A stretch of DNA of 64,000 nt from Sphingomonas yantingensis. GTDB taxonomy: Bacteria; Pseudomonadota; Alphaproteobacteria; Sphingomonadales; Sphingomonadaceae. The stretch lies in contig NZ_JACIJJ010000001.1 in NCBI RefSeq assembly GCF_014199325.1, positions 1,116,001-1,180,000 on the forward strand, written 5' to 3'. A model generated the notes under the pieces. The model worked only from the letters and a program-made list of their open reading frames with translations. It had not been told where the DNA came from and did no database searches. Positions 25,374 to 34,109 of this stretch are shown one piece after another (the stretch's first letter is position 1; each line of letters begins with the position of its first letter). The position numbers and the translations under genes were made by a program.

Positions 25374-27035
25374 ATGAGCGAACGCGAATCGATGCCCTAT
25401 GACGTGGTGATCGTCGGCGCCGGGCCGGCGGGCCTGTCGGCGGCCATTCGCCTCAAACAGCTCGCCAACGATGCCGGTTCGGAACTTGCCGTTTGCGTGC
25501 TGGAAAAAGGGTCGGAAGTCGGCGCGCACATCCTGTCGGGCGCGGTCATCGACCCGCGCTCGCTCGACGAACTGCTGCCCGAATGGCGGACGGTGGGCTG
25601 TCCGCTCGCCGAAACGCCGGTGACCGAAAACCACCACTGGGTGCTGTCGAAGAGCGGCAAGCGCGACCTGCCCGAGTTCGCGCTACCGCCGTTCATGCAT
25701 AACAAGGGCTGCTACACCGGCTCGCTCGGCAACCTCACCCGCTGGCTGGCCGAACAGGCCGAAGGGCTGGGCGTCGAGATCTTCCCCGGCTTCGCCGCGG
25801 CCGAGGTGCTGTTTAACGACGACGGCTCGGTCAAGGGCGTCGCGACCGGCGACATGGGCATCGCCCGCGACGGCACGCGCAAGCCCGACTGGCAGCCGGG
25901 GCTGGAGCTCCACGCGCGCTACACCTTCTTCGCCGAGGGGGTGCGCGGGCACCTGTCGAAGGAGCTGATGCGGCTGTTCGACCTGCGCGCCAACTGCGAT
26001 CCGCAGGTCTATGGCCTCGGCGTCAAGGAATTGTGGGACATCGATCCCGCAAAGCACGTTCCCGGCCGCGTCATCCATACGCAGGGCTGGCCGCTCAGCG
26101 AGACGCCGGGCTCGAACGGCGGCGGGTTCATCTATCACCAGGCGAACGGACAGGTCGCGCTCGGCTATGTCACCTGGCTCAACTACCGCAATCCGTATCT
26201 CTCGCCGTTCCAGGAGATGCAGCGCTGGAAGACGCATCCGGAGATCGCCGAGCTTCTGAAGGGCGGCAAGCGCGTCTCTTATGGCGCGCGGGCGATCAAC
26301 GACGGTGGTTACCAGTCGGTGCCGAAGCTGACCTTCCCCGGCGGCGCGCTGATCGGTTGTTCGGCGGGGTTCCTCAACGTGCCGCGGATCAAGGGCACAC
26401 ATACCGCGATGAAGTCGGGCATGATGGCCGCCGAGGCCGCGTTCGAGGCGGTGCAGGCCGACCGCCGCGCCGACGAACTCACCGCCTACACGACCGCGTA
26501 CGAAAATAGCTGGGTCCGCGACGAGCTGTTCCGCGTCCGCAACGTCGTGCCGCTGGTCAAGAAGTATGGCGATCTGGTCGGCTCGGGCCTGTCGGGCGTC
26601 AACATGTGGCTGGAGCATTGGGGTTTGAAGATGCCCTTCACGCTCCACCACAAGCCCGACCACGAGAGCCTGTGGAAGAAGAACGAGCTGCCGCCGATCG
26701 ACTATCCGAAGCCCGACGGCGTGCTGACGTTCGACCGCCTCTCCTCGGTGTTCATCTCGAACACCAATCATGAGGAGGACCAGCCGGTCCACCTGACGCT
26801 CAAGGACCCCGCTGTGCCGATCGCGCACAACCTGCCCTTGTACGACGAGCCGGCGCAGCGTTACTGTCCGGCGGGAGTCTATGAGGTAGTGGGCGAGGAG
26901 ACGGGCGATCCGAAGTTCGTCATCAACGCCCAGAACTGCGTCCACTGCAAGACCTGCGACATCAAGGACCCCACCCAGAACATCAACTGGGTGGTGCCAG
27001 AGGGCGGCGGAGGGCCGAATTATCCGAACATGTAA
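25374..27035 (+). CDS. Electron transfer flavoprotein-ubiquinone oxidoreductase
   Basis: A 553-residue membrane-associated flavoprotein that passes electrons from ETF to ubiquinone. The FAD fold is [20 protein letters not shown]; the ubiquinone-binding region and GFLNVPRIKGTHTAMKSGM are typical. The C-terminus has the 4Fe-4S ligands in FVINAQNCVHCKTCDIKDPT with the upstream cysteine in QRYCPAG. Length matches the bacterial enzyme. GGAGAGAGTGA precedes the ATG at 25374. It completes the electron path for the dehydrogenases at 134-2485. Confidence 0.95.
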   Translation: MSERESMPYDVVIVGAGPAGLSAAIRLKQLANDAGSELAVCVLEKGSEVGAHILSGAVIDPRSLDELLPEWRTVGCPLAETPVTENHHWVLSKSGKRDLPEFALPPFMHNKGCYTGSLGNLTRWLAEQAEGLGVEIFPGFAAAEVLFNDDGSVKGVATGDMGIARDGTRKPDWQPGLELHARYTFFAEGVRGHLSKELMRLFDLRANCDPQVYGLGVKELWDIDPAKHVPGRVIHTQGWPLSETPGSNGGGFIYHQANGQVALGYVTWLNYRNPYLSPFQEMQRWKTHPEIAELLKGGKRVSYGARAINDGGYQSVPKLTFPGGALIGCSAGFLNVPRIKGTHTAMKSGMMAAEAAFEAVQADRRADELTAYTTAYENSWVRDELFRVRNVVPLVKKYGDLVGSGLSGVNMWLEHWGLKMPFTLHHKPDHESLWKKNELPPIDYPKPDGVLTFDRLSSVFISNTNHEEDQPVHLTLKDPAVPIAHNLPLYDEPAQRYCPAGVYEVVGEETGDPKFVINAQNCVHCKTCDIKDPTQNINWVVPEGGGGPNYPNM

Positions 27036-27057
27036 GGTCCTGATCCTCACAGCCGGT

Positions 27058-28632
27058 GTGAGCATGGCGGCTCCGGCGTTCGCGTCGGACCCGCCGCGGG
27101 GCAGCGACCTTGCCGCCTATGTGCGCGCCCGCGCCGCCGATGCGGAGGGCGCGTCCGACGTCGCCGCGCGCGGCTATGCGCTGGCGCTGGCCGCGGATCC
27201 GGGCAACGAGGTGATCGCGATCCGGGCGTTTCGCGAGGGCGTGTCGGTCGGCGACTTGGCGCTCGCCCGCCGGGCGCTGACCGTGCTCGAAACCTCGAGA
27301 GTCGCGCCCGCCGATGCCGCGCTGCTGCGCTTCGCCGATCAGGTCGAGGCGCGCGACTGGGACGGCGCACGCGCCACCGCAACGCGGGTGGGGCAGGGGC
27401 CGCTGTCGTTCGTCGGCCCGGTCCTGCGCGCCTGGATCGCGGTCGAGACTGGGGGCGGCGATCCGCTCGCCGAATTGGGCAAGGATGCCGACAATGCGGT
27501 CGAGCGCCGCTATTCGGCCGAAGCCAAGGCGCTGATCCTCGTTGCGATGAGGCGAGATGTGGAAGCGAACGCGGCGCTCCAGACGCTGCTCGCCGAGGGT
27601 GGTGGGCTCGATGTCCGCATCGCCGCCGCGCGCCTCTATGCCGGGCGCGGCGACATGAGGACCGCACGGGCGCTGCTGGCGGGTGAGGACCCGGCCGCGC
27701 GGGCGCAGCTTTCGGCGCTCGGCCGCGGCGCCAAACCGGGGGCGGCATTCGGGGCGGCGACGTTGTTCACGCGGCTGGCCGGCGACCTGTCGGGGGAGGA
27801 GCCGTCGCCGCTGGTCATCCTGCTCACGCGTACCGCGCTAATGCTGGAGCCGGCGAACGACCGCGCGCGGCTTCTGCTTGCCGATGCGCTGTCGCGGGAT
27901 GGTTCGGGGATGCGCGCGCTGGCCCTCATCCAGGAGGTTCGCCCGAAGAGCCCCTGGGCGCGGGAGGCCGACACGCTGCGCATTGCCGTGCTCGACAGGA
28001 TGGGCCAGCGCGATGCCGCGATCGCGCTGGCGACGAAGCGGTCGGCGGCGAAGGATGCGACCGCCGACGACGCGCGCACGCTCGGCGATCTGCTCGTCGC
28101 GTCGGGCCGGTTCGGTGAGGCAGCGGATGCCTATGGCGCGGCGATGACGCGAGAGGGCGGCACGGGCGACTGGGTGCTGAACCTGCAACGCGGCGGCGCG
28201 ATCGAGCAGGCGGGGCGGTTCGAGGAGGCGCTGCCCTATCTGCGCCGCGCGGTCGAACTCGCGCCCGACGAGCCGGTGGCGCTCAATTATCTGGGCTATG
28301 CGCTGGCCGAGCGCGGGCGTGATCTGCCCGAGGCGCAGGCGCTGCTCGAAAAGGCGAGGCGGCTGAAGCCCGACGACGCCTCGATCACCGATTCGCTCGG
28401 CTTCGCCTATGCGCGGCGCGGCCAGACGGCGAAGGCGCTGCCGCTCCTCGAACAGGCCGCGGCCGCGCAGCCGGGGGACGTCGAGATCAACGAGCATCTG
28501 GGCGACGCCTATTGGGCGAGCGGCCGGCGCTACGAGGCGCGCTATGCCTGGCGCGCCGCATCGGTGCATGCCGAGGGCGCGGACAAGACGCGGCTCGCCG
28601 CCAAGCTGGAGCGCGGCCCGGCCGCCGAATGA
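27058..28632 (+). CDS. Tetratricopeptide-repeat protein, probably exported
   Basis: About 524 residues of helical repeats; clear TPR units occur from about 370 on (ALPYLRRAVELAPDEPVALNYLGYALAERG, split over two repeats) and again near the C-terminus. The start is problematic. GTG at 27058 or ATG at 27064 begin in the middle of a signal peptide-like stretch: in-frame codons from 27019 read IIRTCKVLILTAGVSMAAPA, then FASD with an AFA cleavage site. No ATG, GTG or TTG precedes it in frame; only ATT (27019, four bases after GGAGGG) or CTG (27040) could serve. The role is unknown, perhaps outer-membrane complex assembly. It lies two bases before ispE. Confidence 0.75.
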   Translation: MSMAAPAFASDPPRGSDLAAYVRARAADAEGASDVAARGYALALAADPGNEVIAIRAFREGVSVGDLALARRALTVLETSRVAPADAALLRFADQVEARDWDGARATATRVGQGPLSFVGPVLRAWIAVETGGGDPLAELGKDADNAVERRYSAEAKALILVAMRRDVEANAALQTLLAEGGGLDVRIAAARLYAGRGDMRTARALLAGEDPAARAQLSALGRGAKPGAAFGAATLFTRLAGDLSGEEPSPLVILLTRTALMLEPANDRARLLLADALSRDGSGMRALALIQEVRPKSPWAREADTLRIAVLDRMGQRDAAIALATKRSAAKDATADDARTLGDLLVASGRFGEAADAYGAAMTREGGTGDWVLNLQRGGAIEQAGRFEEALPYLRRAVELAPDEPVALNYLGYALAERGRDLPEAQALLEKARRLKPDDASITDSLGFAYARRGQTAKALPLLEQAAAAQPGDVEINEHLGDAYWASGRRYEARYAWRAASVHAEGADKTRLAAKLERGPAAE

Positions 28633-28633
28633 C

Positions 28634-29458
28634 ATGATCGAAGAGGCTGCCCCCGCCAAGCTCAACCTGGCGCTCCACGTCCGCGCGCGCCGGCCCGACG
28701 GCTACCACGAGCTCGAGACGCTGTTCGCCTTCGTCGCCGACGGCGACATGATCCGGCTCGATCCGGAAGGGCCGCCCGGCCTGACGATCACGGGGCCGTT
28801 CGCGGCGGGGCTGTCGGGGGAGGGCGACAATCTCGTTACCCGCGCCGAACGCCTGTTCGCCGAGCGGGTGAAGCCGGTCGCCCCTGCCGCGATCGAATTG
28901 GTGAAGCGGTTGCCGGTCGCATCCGGCATTGGCGGCGGATCGGCGGACGCGGCCGCGACGCTGCGCGCGCTGGCGCGGGCGCACGGCGTGGCGACCGACG
29001 ATCCGCGGCTGATCGATTGCGCAGAGGCGCTCGGGTCCGACGTGCCCGCTTGCCTCCTCGGGCGCGCCGCGCTGGGGCGGGGGCGGGGCGAGCGGCTCGA
29101 TCCGCTGTCCGATCTGCCGCCGCTGCCGGCGCTGCTCGTCAATCCGCTGGTGCCGGTATCGACTGCCGCGGTGTTCGCGCGCTGGGACGGCGTCGATCGC
29201 GGCGGCATTCCGGACGGCGATGCGATCGCCGCGGCGCTGGCGGGGCGCAACGATCTGGAGCCACCAGCGCGCGCGATCGCGCCCGTCATCGACCGCGTGC
29301 TCGATCGGCTGGCAACGCAAAGCGGCCTCGTCCTTGCGCGCATGTCGGGATCGGGCGCCACCTGCTTCGCCCTGTTCGACACAGGCGAGGCACGTGGCGC
29401 CGCCGCGAGAGCGCTGTCGGATCAGCCGTGGTGGTGTCTCAAAACGGTACTGGCGTGA
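28634..29458 (+). CDS. ispE: 4-diphosphocytidyl-2-C-methyl-D-erythritol kinase
   Basis: A 274-residue GHMP kinase of the non-mevalonate isoprenoid pathway that phosphorylates CDP-methylerythritol. The start MIEEAAPAKLNLALHV and RRPDGYHELETLFAFV are diagnostic. The GHMP phosphate loop is LPVASGIGGGSADAAATL and the third motif is LARMSGSGATCFALF. The ATG at 28634 follows the TPR gene's stop directly (TGACATG), so the two are an operon. A hairpin with a TTCG loop follows at 29575. Confidence 0.95.
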   Translation: MIEEAAPAKLNLALHVRARRPDGYHELETLFAFVADGDMIRLDPEGPPGLTITGPFAAGLSGEGDNLVTRAERLFAERVKPVAPAAIELVKRLPVASGIGGGSADAAATLRALARAHGVATDDPRLIDCAEALGSDVPACLLGRAALGRGRGERLDPLSDLPPLPALLVNPLVPVSTAAVFARWDGVDRGGIPDGDAIAAALAGRNDLEPPARAIAPVIDRVLDRLATQSGLVLARMSGSGATCFALFDTGEARGAAARALSDQPWWCLKTVLA

Positions 29459-29466
29459 CAGGCGGA

Positions 29467-29482
29467 GTCCCGGCGCGGGACG
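29467..29482. repeat. 16-base palindromic element, copy 2
   Basis: Identical to the element at 22226-22241 (GTCCCGGCGCGGGACG). It sits nine bases after the ispE stop. Two exact copies in 64 kb of GC-rich sequence may be a small repeat family or a chance event; the hairpin could stabilise the ispE mRNA end. Confidence 0.45.
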
Positions 29483-29574
29483 CGGGCTGATCCGCCGCGC
29501 TGGACGAATCGATCGGCATGGTCCTTGCGTAGCGTGAGGGTAGCGGGTCGTACGCCGGGAGCGGATCGCCTGCC

Positions 29575-29602
29575 GGTGGCCGGGTCTTCGGACCCCGCCA
29601 CC
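29575..29602. terminator. Hairpin with TTCG tetraloop after ispE
   Basis: A 12-bp stem (GGTGGCCGGGTC/GACCCCGCCACC, one mismatch) closes a TTCG tetraloop in the 200-base gap between ispE and the crotonase gene. No T-run follows, so it may be a rho-dependent stop, an mRNA-stabilising hairpin or an attenuator for the next gene. Confidence 0.5.
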
Positions 29603-29659
29603 TCCCTCGCCGGCCGCCGGGCGTGACAGCCGCCGCGCGATGCGGCATCGCTGCCGCCG

Positions 29660-30391
29660 ATGTTCTTCCTCGACACGCCCGAGCCGGGCATCGCCCGCCT
29701 GACGATCGACGCGCCGGCGCGGCGCAATGCGATCCCCGTTGCCGAGTGGGATCGGTTGGCGACGTCCGTGACCGCGTTGCCGCGCGAGGCCCGCGTGCTG
29801 CTGATCGGGGGGGCAGCCGACTTTTCGGCCGGTGCCGACCTCGGCGAGTTCGACGGCTTCCGCCAAGAGCCGGCCGCTGCCGCCCGGTTCCGGCAGGCGA
29901 TGCGCGTCGGCATCGACGCGCTGGCGGCGGTGCCCATCCCTGTCATCGCCGTCATCGCCGGCGGTTGCTATGGCGCGGGGGTGGCGCTAGCCCTCGCGGC
30001 CGATATCCGCGTCGCAGGCGAGCGGGCACGGTTCGCGGTGACCCCGTCCCGGCTCGGCATCGGCTATCCGGCGCAGGACATCGCCCGCCTCGCCGTGCTG
30101 GTCGGCCGTGGGCAGGCGGCGCGGATGCTCTATGCCGCAGAGGTCATCGAGGCGCACCGCGCGTCAGTGATCGGCCTGGTCGAGACGGTCGCCGCCGAGC
30201 CGTGGACGGAGGCGACGATCCTGGCGAGAGAAATTGCCGATAAATCAACTCTATCGATACGGATGCTGAAGTCGGTGCTGAGCAAAGGCAACGGCGATCC
30301 CGATGCGTCATTCGACGCCTTGTTCGCGGGTCCCGATCTGGCCGAGGGGCTAGCCGCGCATCGCGAGCGTCGCGCGGCGCGTTTCGCATGA
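29660..30391 (+). CDS. Crotonase-family protein lacking both hydratase glutamates
   Basis: A 243-residue enoyl-CoA hydratase/isomerase-superfamily protein. The oxyanion segment is ADFSAGADLGEFDGF and the second is VIAGGCYGAGVALALAADIR. Positions that hold the catalytic glutamates in true hydratases read CYGAG (no Glu) and TPSRLGIGYPAQD (no Glu), so simple hydration of enoyl-CoA is unlikely; isomerase, hydrolase or thioesterase-like chemistry is possible. The start at 29660 lies about 200 bases after ispE. It overlaps the amidohydrolase gene by four bases (ATGA), heading a run of tightly coupled genes to 34031. Confidence 0.85.
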   Translation: MFFLDTPEPGIARLTIDAPARRNAIPVAEWDRLATSVTALPREARVLLIGGAADFSAGADLGEFDGFRQEPAAAARFRQAMRVGIDALAAVPIPVIAVIAGGCYGAGVALALAADIRVAGERARFAVTPSRLGIGYPAQDIARLAVLVGRGQAARMLYAAEVIEAHRASVIGLVETVAAEPWTEATILAREIADKSTLSIRMLKSVLSKGNGDPDASFDALFAGPDLAEGLAAHRERRAARFA

Positions 30392-31101
30392 GTGCACCGA
30401 TCGTCATCGACGGCGCGCGCGACATCCTCCTGCTGTGCGATCACGCGTCGAACGCGGTGCCTGACGGCATCGACCTCGGCGTCGAGCCGGCGGTGATGGG
30501 CGAGCACATGGCGATCGATATCGGCGCCGAGCCGCTGACCCGCGCACTTTCCGCGGCGCTGGGCGCACCGGCGATCCTCGCCACCGTCTCGCGGCTGGTC
30601 ATCGACCTGCATCGGGAGCCCGATCATCCCGCCCTGGTGCCGGTCGAAAGCGATCAGGTCGCCGTCCCCGGCAATGTCGGCGCCGACCGTTTCGACCGGA
30701 TCGCCCGTTTTCACGCGCCCTATCATGCGTTGGTCGCGTGCGAAGTGCGGACGCGCCGCCCGCGCCTGATCGTCGCGATCCACAGCTTCACTCGCCAACT
30801 GCGCGGCGCGGCCCCGAGGATGCTGGAGGCGGGTGTTCTCTACAATCGCGACGACCGGGCGGCGGCGATCATGATCGCGGGCCTCCGCGCGGCGGGGGTC
30901 GAGACGGGCGACAATGCGCCCTATTCCGGGCGGATGCTTAACGCGACGCTCAACCGGCATGGCGAGGCGCAGGGAATCGCCTGCGTCTCGATCGAGGTGC
31001 GCAACAACCTGATCGCCGACACGGCGGGGGTTGCGCGCTGGACGAAGATCCTTGCCCCGCTGATAGAGCGGGCCAGGGCGGAAACGGGAGGTGGTGCGTG
31101 A
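30388..31101 (+). CDS. N-formylglutamate amidohydrolase family protein
   Basis: A 237-residue member of the FGase family (HutG-type zinc hydrolases). Recognisable elements: LLLCDHASNAVPDGI, RLVIDLHREPDHPALVP, LIVAIHSFTRQLRG and ACVSIEVRNNLI, which hold the zinc ligands and the acidic catalytic residue of the family. The classic enzyme releases formate from N-formylglutamate in histidine degradation, but no other hut gene is near, so the substrate may differ. Overlaps both neighbours by four bases. Confidence 0.87.
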   Translation: MSAPIVIDGARDILLLCDHASNAVPDGIDLGVEPAVMGEHMAIDIGAEPLTRALSAALGAPAILATVSRLVIDLHREPDHPALVPVESDQVAVPGNVGADRFDRIARFHAPYHALVACEVRTRRPRLIVAIHSFTRQLRGAAPRMLEAGVLYNRDDRAAAIMIAGLRAAGVETGDNAPYSGRMLNATLNRHGEAQGIACVSIEVRNNLIADTAGVARWTKILAPLIERARAETGGGA

Positions 31102-31490
31102 GAGGATCGATCGTGGCAATCGGACTGTTGCTCGCCGGCTGCGGCGGCAGCGATGCACCCGACCAACCGCAATCGGTCGCCGAGGCCGCTGCGCCCGCGC
31201 CCGGCGCGCCCGATGGCCGCATTCTCTGCGCACCCCCGGGTGAGGCCGAGTTCCGGCGGATGTGCGCAGTCGAGCGGGCCGTGGATGCGAAGGGCACCGT
31301 GCTGACGGTCCGATTGCCAGATGGTGGCTTCCACAGGCTGCGCGTTGCTGCCGACGGGCGCGGGATCGCGGCTGCCGACGGCGCGGCACCAGCGATCGTG
31401 CGGACCCGCGGCGCGGTGATCGAGGTCGAGGTGGGCGGCGCACGCTATCGTTTGCCCGCAGCGGCTAAGGTGCCTGATGCGCCCGGTTGA
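31098..31490 (+). CDS. Small predicted lipoprotein
   Basis: A 130-residue protein starting at GTG within the GTGA overlap with the preceding gene. The lipobox is LLAGC (MRGSIVAIGLLLAGCGGSD; Cys15). The mature part has a CAPPGEAEFRRMCAVE pair of cysteines that may form a disulfide, and a small beta domain. No recognised family. Co-transcribed with nnr, whose start lies 14 bases before this gene's end. Confidence 0.72.
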   Translation: MRGSIVAIGLLLAGCGGSDAPDQPQSVAEAAAPAPGAPDGRILCAPPGEAEFRRMCAVERAVDAKGTVLTVRLPDGGFHRLRVAADGRGIAAADGAAPAIVRTRGAVIEVEVGGARYRLPAAAKVPDAPG

Positions 31491-32838
31491 TGCGCCGATC
31501 GTCACCGCGGCCGAAATGCGCGCGGCGGAGGCGGCGTGCTTTGCCGGCGGGGCCAGCCAGACTGCGCTGATGGAGGCTGCCGCCCGCGCCATCGCGCGAG
31601 AGGCGGCGCGCTTTGCGATGGGGCGGCCGATCACCGTGCTCGCCGGCGCCGGGAACAATGGCGGCGATGCCTTTGGCGCTGCACGGTTTCTGGCTGAGCA
31701 AGGCTTCGATGTCGTCGTTGCCGCGCTCGGTCAGGCGGGTGGCGGTGCCGCGGCGATGCGATCGCGCTGGTCCGGCGCGACCGTCGCGCTGCACGAAGCG
31801 CCGGTGCGGCCGCTCGTCGTCGACGGTTTGTTCGGCATCGGCCTGTCGCGCGCGATCACTGGCGCGCCGGCGGCGGCGATCGAGCGATTGCGCGCGGGTG
31901 CCGACTTCGTGCTGGCGATCGACATCGCCTCCGGCCTCGATGCCGATAGCGGCGAGGCGCGGGGCATCGTCTTGCGGGCCGATGCGACGCTGGCGCTGGG
32001 CGCGGTCAAGCGCGGGCATTTCCAGGGCGCCGGGATCGGGGCGTCGGGAGCGCTGCTGCTCGACACGCTCGGCCTGAGTGTCGACTCGCCGGTCCGCATG
32101 CTCGCGCGGCCGCGGCTGGCGGCACCCGGTGCGGCGGATCACAAATATACACGCGGGCTGGTCGGCGTCGTCGCCGGGACGATGCCCGGCGCGGCGAGGC
32201 TGGCAGCGGGAGCGGCGGCGCGGGGAGGTGCGGGTTATGTCGTGCTGGCCGGCGAGGATGCGGGCGTGCCGTTCGATGCCGTCGTCCAGCGGGCTGCGAT
32301 CGACCCCGAGCGCGCTGCGGCGGTGCTGGTGGGGCCGGGCCTGGGACGTGGCGATATGGCTTGCACGCTATGTGAAGAATGGCTGTCAAGTGACCTCACT
32401 TTGGTCCTCGACGGCGATGCGCTGTCGTTGATCGACGCGGACTCCCTGCGCCTTCGAACTGCGCCGACGGTCCTCACACCGCATGCCGGAGAGTTTGCGC
32501 GGCTGTTCGGTGAGCCATCGGGCGACCGCATCGCCGCCGCGCTCGACGCCGCGCAGCGCAGCGGCGCGGTGGTCGTCCTGAAGGGCGCGACGACGATCGT
32601 CGCATCCTCCTCGGGAGAGGCGCGGGTGCATCGGCCGTCATCGTGGCTTTCGACTGCGGGAACCGGTGACGTGCTCGCCGGCCTCGTCGCCGCTCGGCTT
32701 GCCGTGACGAAAGCGCCGTTTCGCGCGGCATGCGAGGCGGTCTGGCTGCATGCGCGTGCCGCCGCCCTTGCGGGACCGGCGCTGGTCGCCGATGATTTGG
32801 CGATGCATATCCCCATCGCGATCGCCGAATGTCTGTAA
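31477..32838 (+). CDS. nnr: Bifunctional NAD(P)H-hydrate epimerase / dehydratase
   Basis: A 453-residue fusion that repairs hydrated NAD(P)H. Residues about 1-205 are the epimerase (YjeF_N: TVLAGAGNNGGDAFGAARFL). Residues about 215-453 are the ribokinase-like dehydratase with TPHAGEFARLFGE and the GTGDVLAGL loop; the Asp in that loop is catalytic. Length and domain order match the common bacterial fusion. It overlaps both neighbours, the lipoprotein by 14 bases and the methyltransferase by 10. Confidence 0.93.
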   Translation: MRPVDAPIVTAAEMRAAEAACFAGGASQTALMEAAARAIAREAARFAMGRPITVLAGAGNNGGDAFGAARFLAEQGFDVVVAALGQAGGGAAAMRSRWSGATVALHEAPVRPLVVDGLFGIGLSRAITGAPAAAIERLRAGADFVLAIDIASGLDADSGEARGIVLRADATLALGAVKRGHFQGAGIGASGALLLDTLGLSVDSPVRMLARPRLAAPGAADHKYTRGLVGVVAGTMPGAARLAAGAAARGGAGYVVLAGEDAGVPFDAVVQRAAIDPERAAAVLVGPGLGRGDMACTLCEEWLSSDLTLVLDGDALSLIDADSLRLRTAPTVLTPHAGEFARLFGEPSGDRIAAALDAAQRSGAVVVLKGATTIVASSSGEARVHRPSSWLSTAGTGDVLAGLVAARLAVTKAPFRAACEAVWLHARAAALAGPALVADDLAMHIPIAIAECL

Positions 32839-34031
32839 GCCCCGAGGAAGAAGTCGTCCGCGTCGCCGCGCGGGGCGAGGGGGTTACCGCCTCCGGCCGG
32901 CACGTGCCGCTCGCCGCACCGGGCGACCGGGTGTTCGAGGACGGCAGCGTCGCCGCCGGTGCGCATCGCCGCGCCGCGCCGTGCCGGCACTATCCCGAAT
33001 GTGGCGGCTGCCAGCTCCAGCACCTCGATGACGCGGCCTATGCCGCCTATCTGCACGACCGGGTCGAGGGTGCGCTGAAGGCGCAGGGCCTCTTCGCACC
33101 CGTTCGGCAGCCCATCATCAGCCCGCCCAGGACGCGCCGCCGCGCGACTCTTCATGCCGAGCGTCGCGGGCGGCAGGTGCATCTGGGCTTCACCCGCGCA
33201 CAGAGCCATGCGCTTGTCGATCTCGACGAATGCTGGATCCTCGCGCCTGAATTGTTCGCGCTGCTTCAGCCGCTCCGCGGCCTGCTGGCGGCGCAGTTGC
33301 CCGAATCGGGGCGGATCGACGTGCACCTGACGCTGGCGGATCAGGGCGTCGACGTGCTGCTGAAAGGGCGGCTTGGCGAGGGGCTGGCGGCGTTGGAGGC
33401 GATCACCGCCTTCGCGCGTCGGCACAAGCTCGCGCGGTTGTCGATCGACGACACCTATGGCCCGGAGGCGCGCTGGGCGCCCGAGCCGGTGACGGTGACG
33501 CTGGGCGGCGTCGCGGTGCCGCTACCCGCCGGCTCGTTCCTCCAGGCGACGCGCGAGGGGGAGGCGGCGCTGGTCGCCGCGGCGCGCGAGGCGATCGGGC
33601 CGGCGCGCAACGTCGCCGATCTATTCGCGGGCCTCGGCACGTTCGCCCTGGGATTAGGCGACGGCATCCGCGCCTATGCCGCGGAAGGCGCGCGCGAGGC
33701 GATCCTGTCGCTGAAGGGCGGCGCGGCGCAGGCCGGGCGGGCGGTGTTCGCCGACCACCGCGACCTGTTCCGCCGGCCGCTGACCGTAGAGGAATTGGAC
33801 CGCTTCGACGCGATCGTCCTCGATCCGCCCCGCGCGGGCGCGCGTGAGCAGGCAGCGAATCTGGCCGGGGCGAAGGTACCGCGGCTTGCCTATGTGTCGT
33901 GCAATCCCAGCAGCTTCGCGCGTGATTCGAAGATGTTGTGCGAGGGCGGCTACACGCTCGATTGGGTGTACCCGGTGGGACAGTTCCTCTGGTCGACGCA
34001 TGTCGAGTTGGTAGGGGCGTTCAGTCGCTGA
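32829..34031 (+). CDS. 23S rRNA (uracil-5-)-methyltransferase, RlmD/TrmA family
   Basis: A 400-residue SAM-dependent RNA m5U methyltransferase. The N-terminal 4Fe-4S ligands are CRHYPECGGCQLQHL plus the later cysteine in DECWIL. The SAM motif is VADLFAGLGTFALGL, the catalytic base region is FDAIVLDPPRAGAREQ, and the catalytic Cys lies in RLAYVSCNPSSFARD. The TRAM domain is reduced to a short N-terminal piece. RlmC, RlmD and TrmA cannot be separated here, but the FeS cluster argues for RlmD/RumA type. End of the operon that starts at 29660. Confidence 0.88.
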   Translation: MSVSPEEEVVRVAARGEGVTASGRHVPLAAPGDRVFEDGSVAAGAHRRAAPCRHYPECGGCQLQHLDDAAYAAYLHDRVEGALKAQGLFAPVRQPIISPPRTRRRATLHAERRGRQVHLGFTRAQSHALVDLDECWILAPELFALLQPLRGLLAAQLPESGRIDVHLTLADQGVDVLLKGRLGEGLAALEAITAFARRHKLARLSIDDTYGPEARWAPEPVTVTLGGVAVPLPAGSFLQATREGEAALVAAAREAIGPARNVADLFAGLGTFALGLGDGIRAYAAEGAREAILSLKGGAAQAGRAVFADHRDLFRRPLTVEELDRFDAIVLDPPRAGAREQAANLAGAKVPRLAYVSCNPSSFARDSKMLCEGGYTLDWVYPVGQFLWSTHVELVGAFSR

Positions 34032-34036
34032 GCCGT

Positions 34037-34109
34037 ACTCCCGCGAAAGCGGGAGTTCAGAGCCACAGGCGGCGGGTTTGCGGCCCTAGGCTCCCGTTTC
34101 CGCGGGAGC
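34037..34109. repeat. REP-like inverted hairpin pair, locus C (overlaps truA end)
   Basis: Hairpin 1 at 34037-34056 is ACTCCCGC-GAAA-GCGGGAGT (8-bp stem). The inverted unit lies at 34090-34109. The second unit is inside the truA coding sequence and encodes its last residues, APAETGA. The pair sits between convergent genes. Confidence 0.78.
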
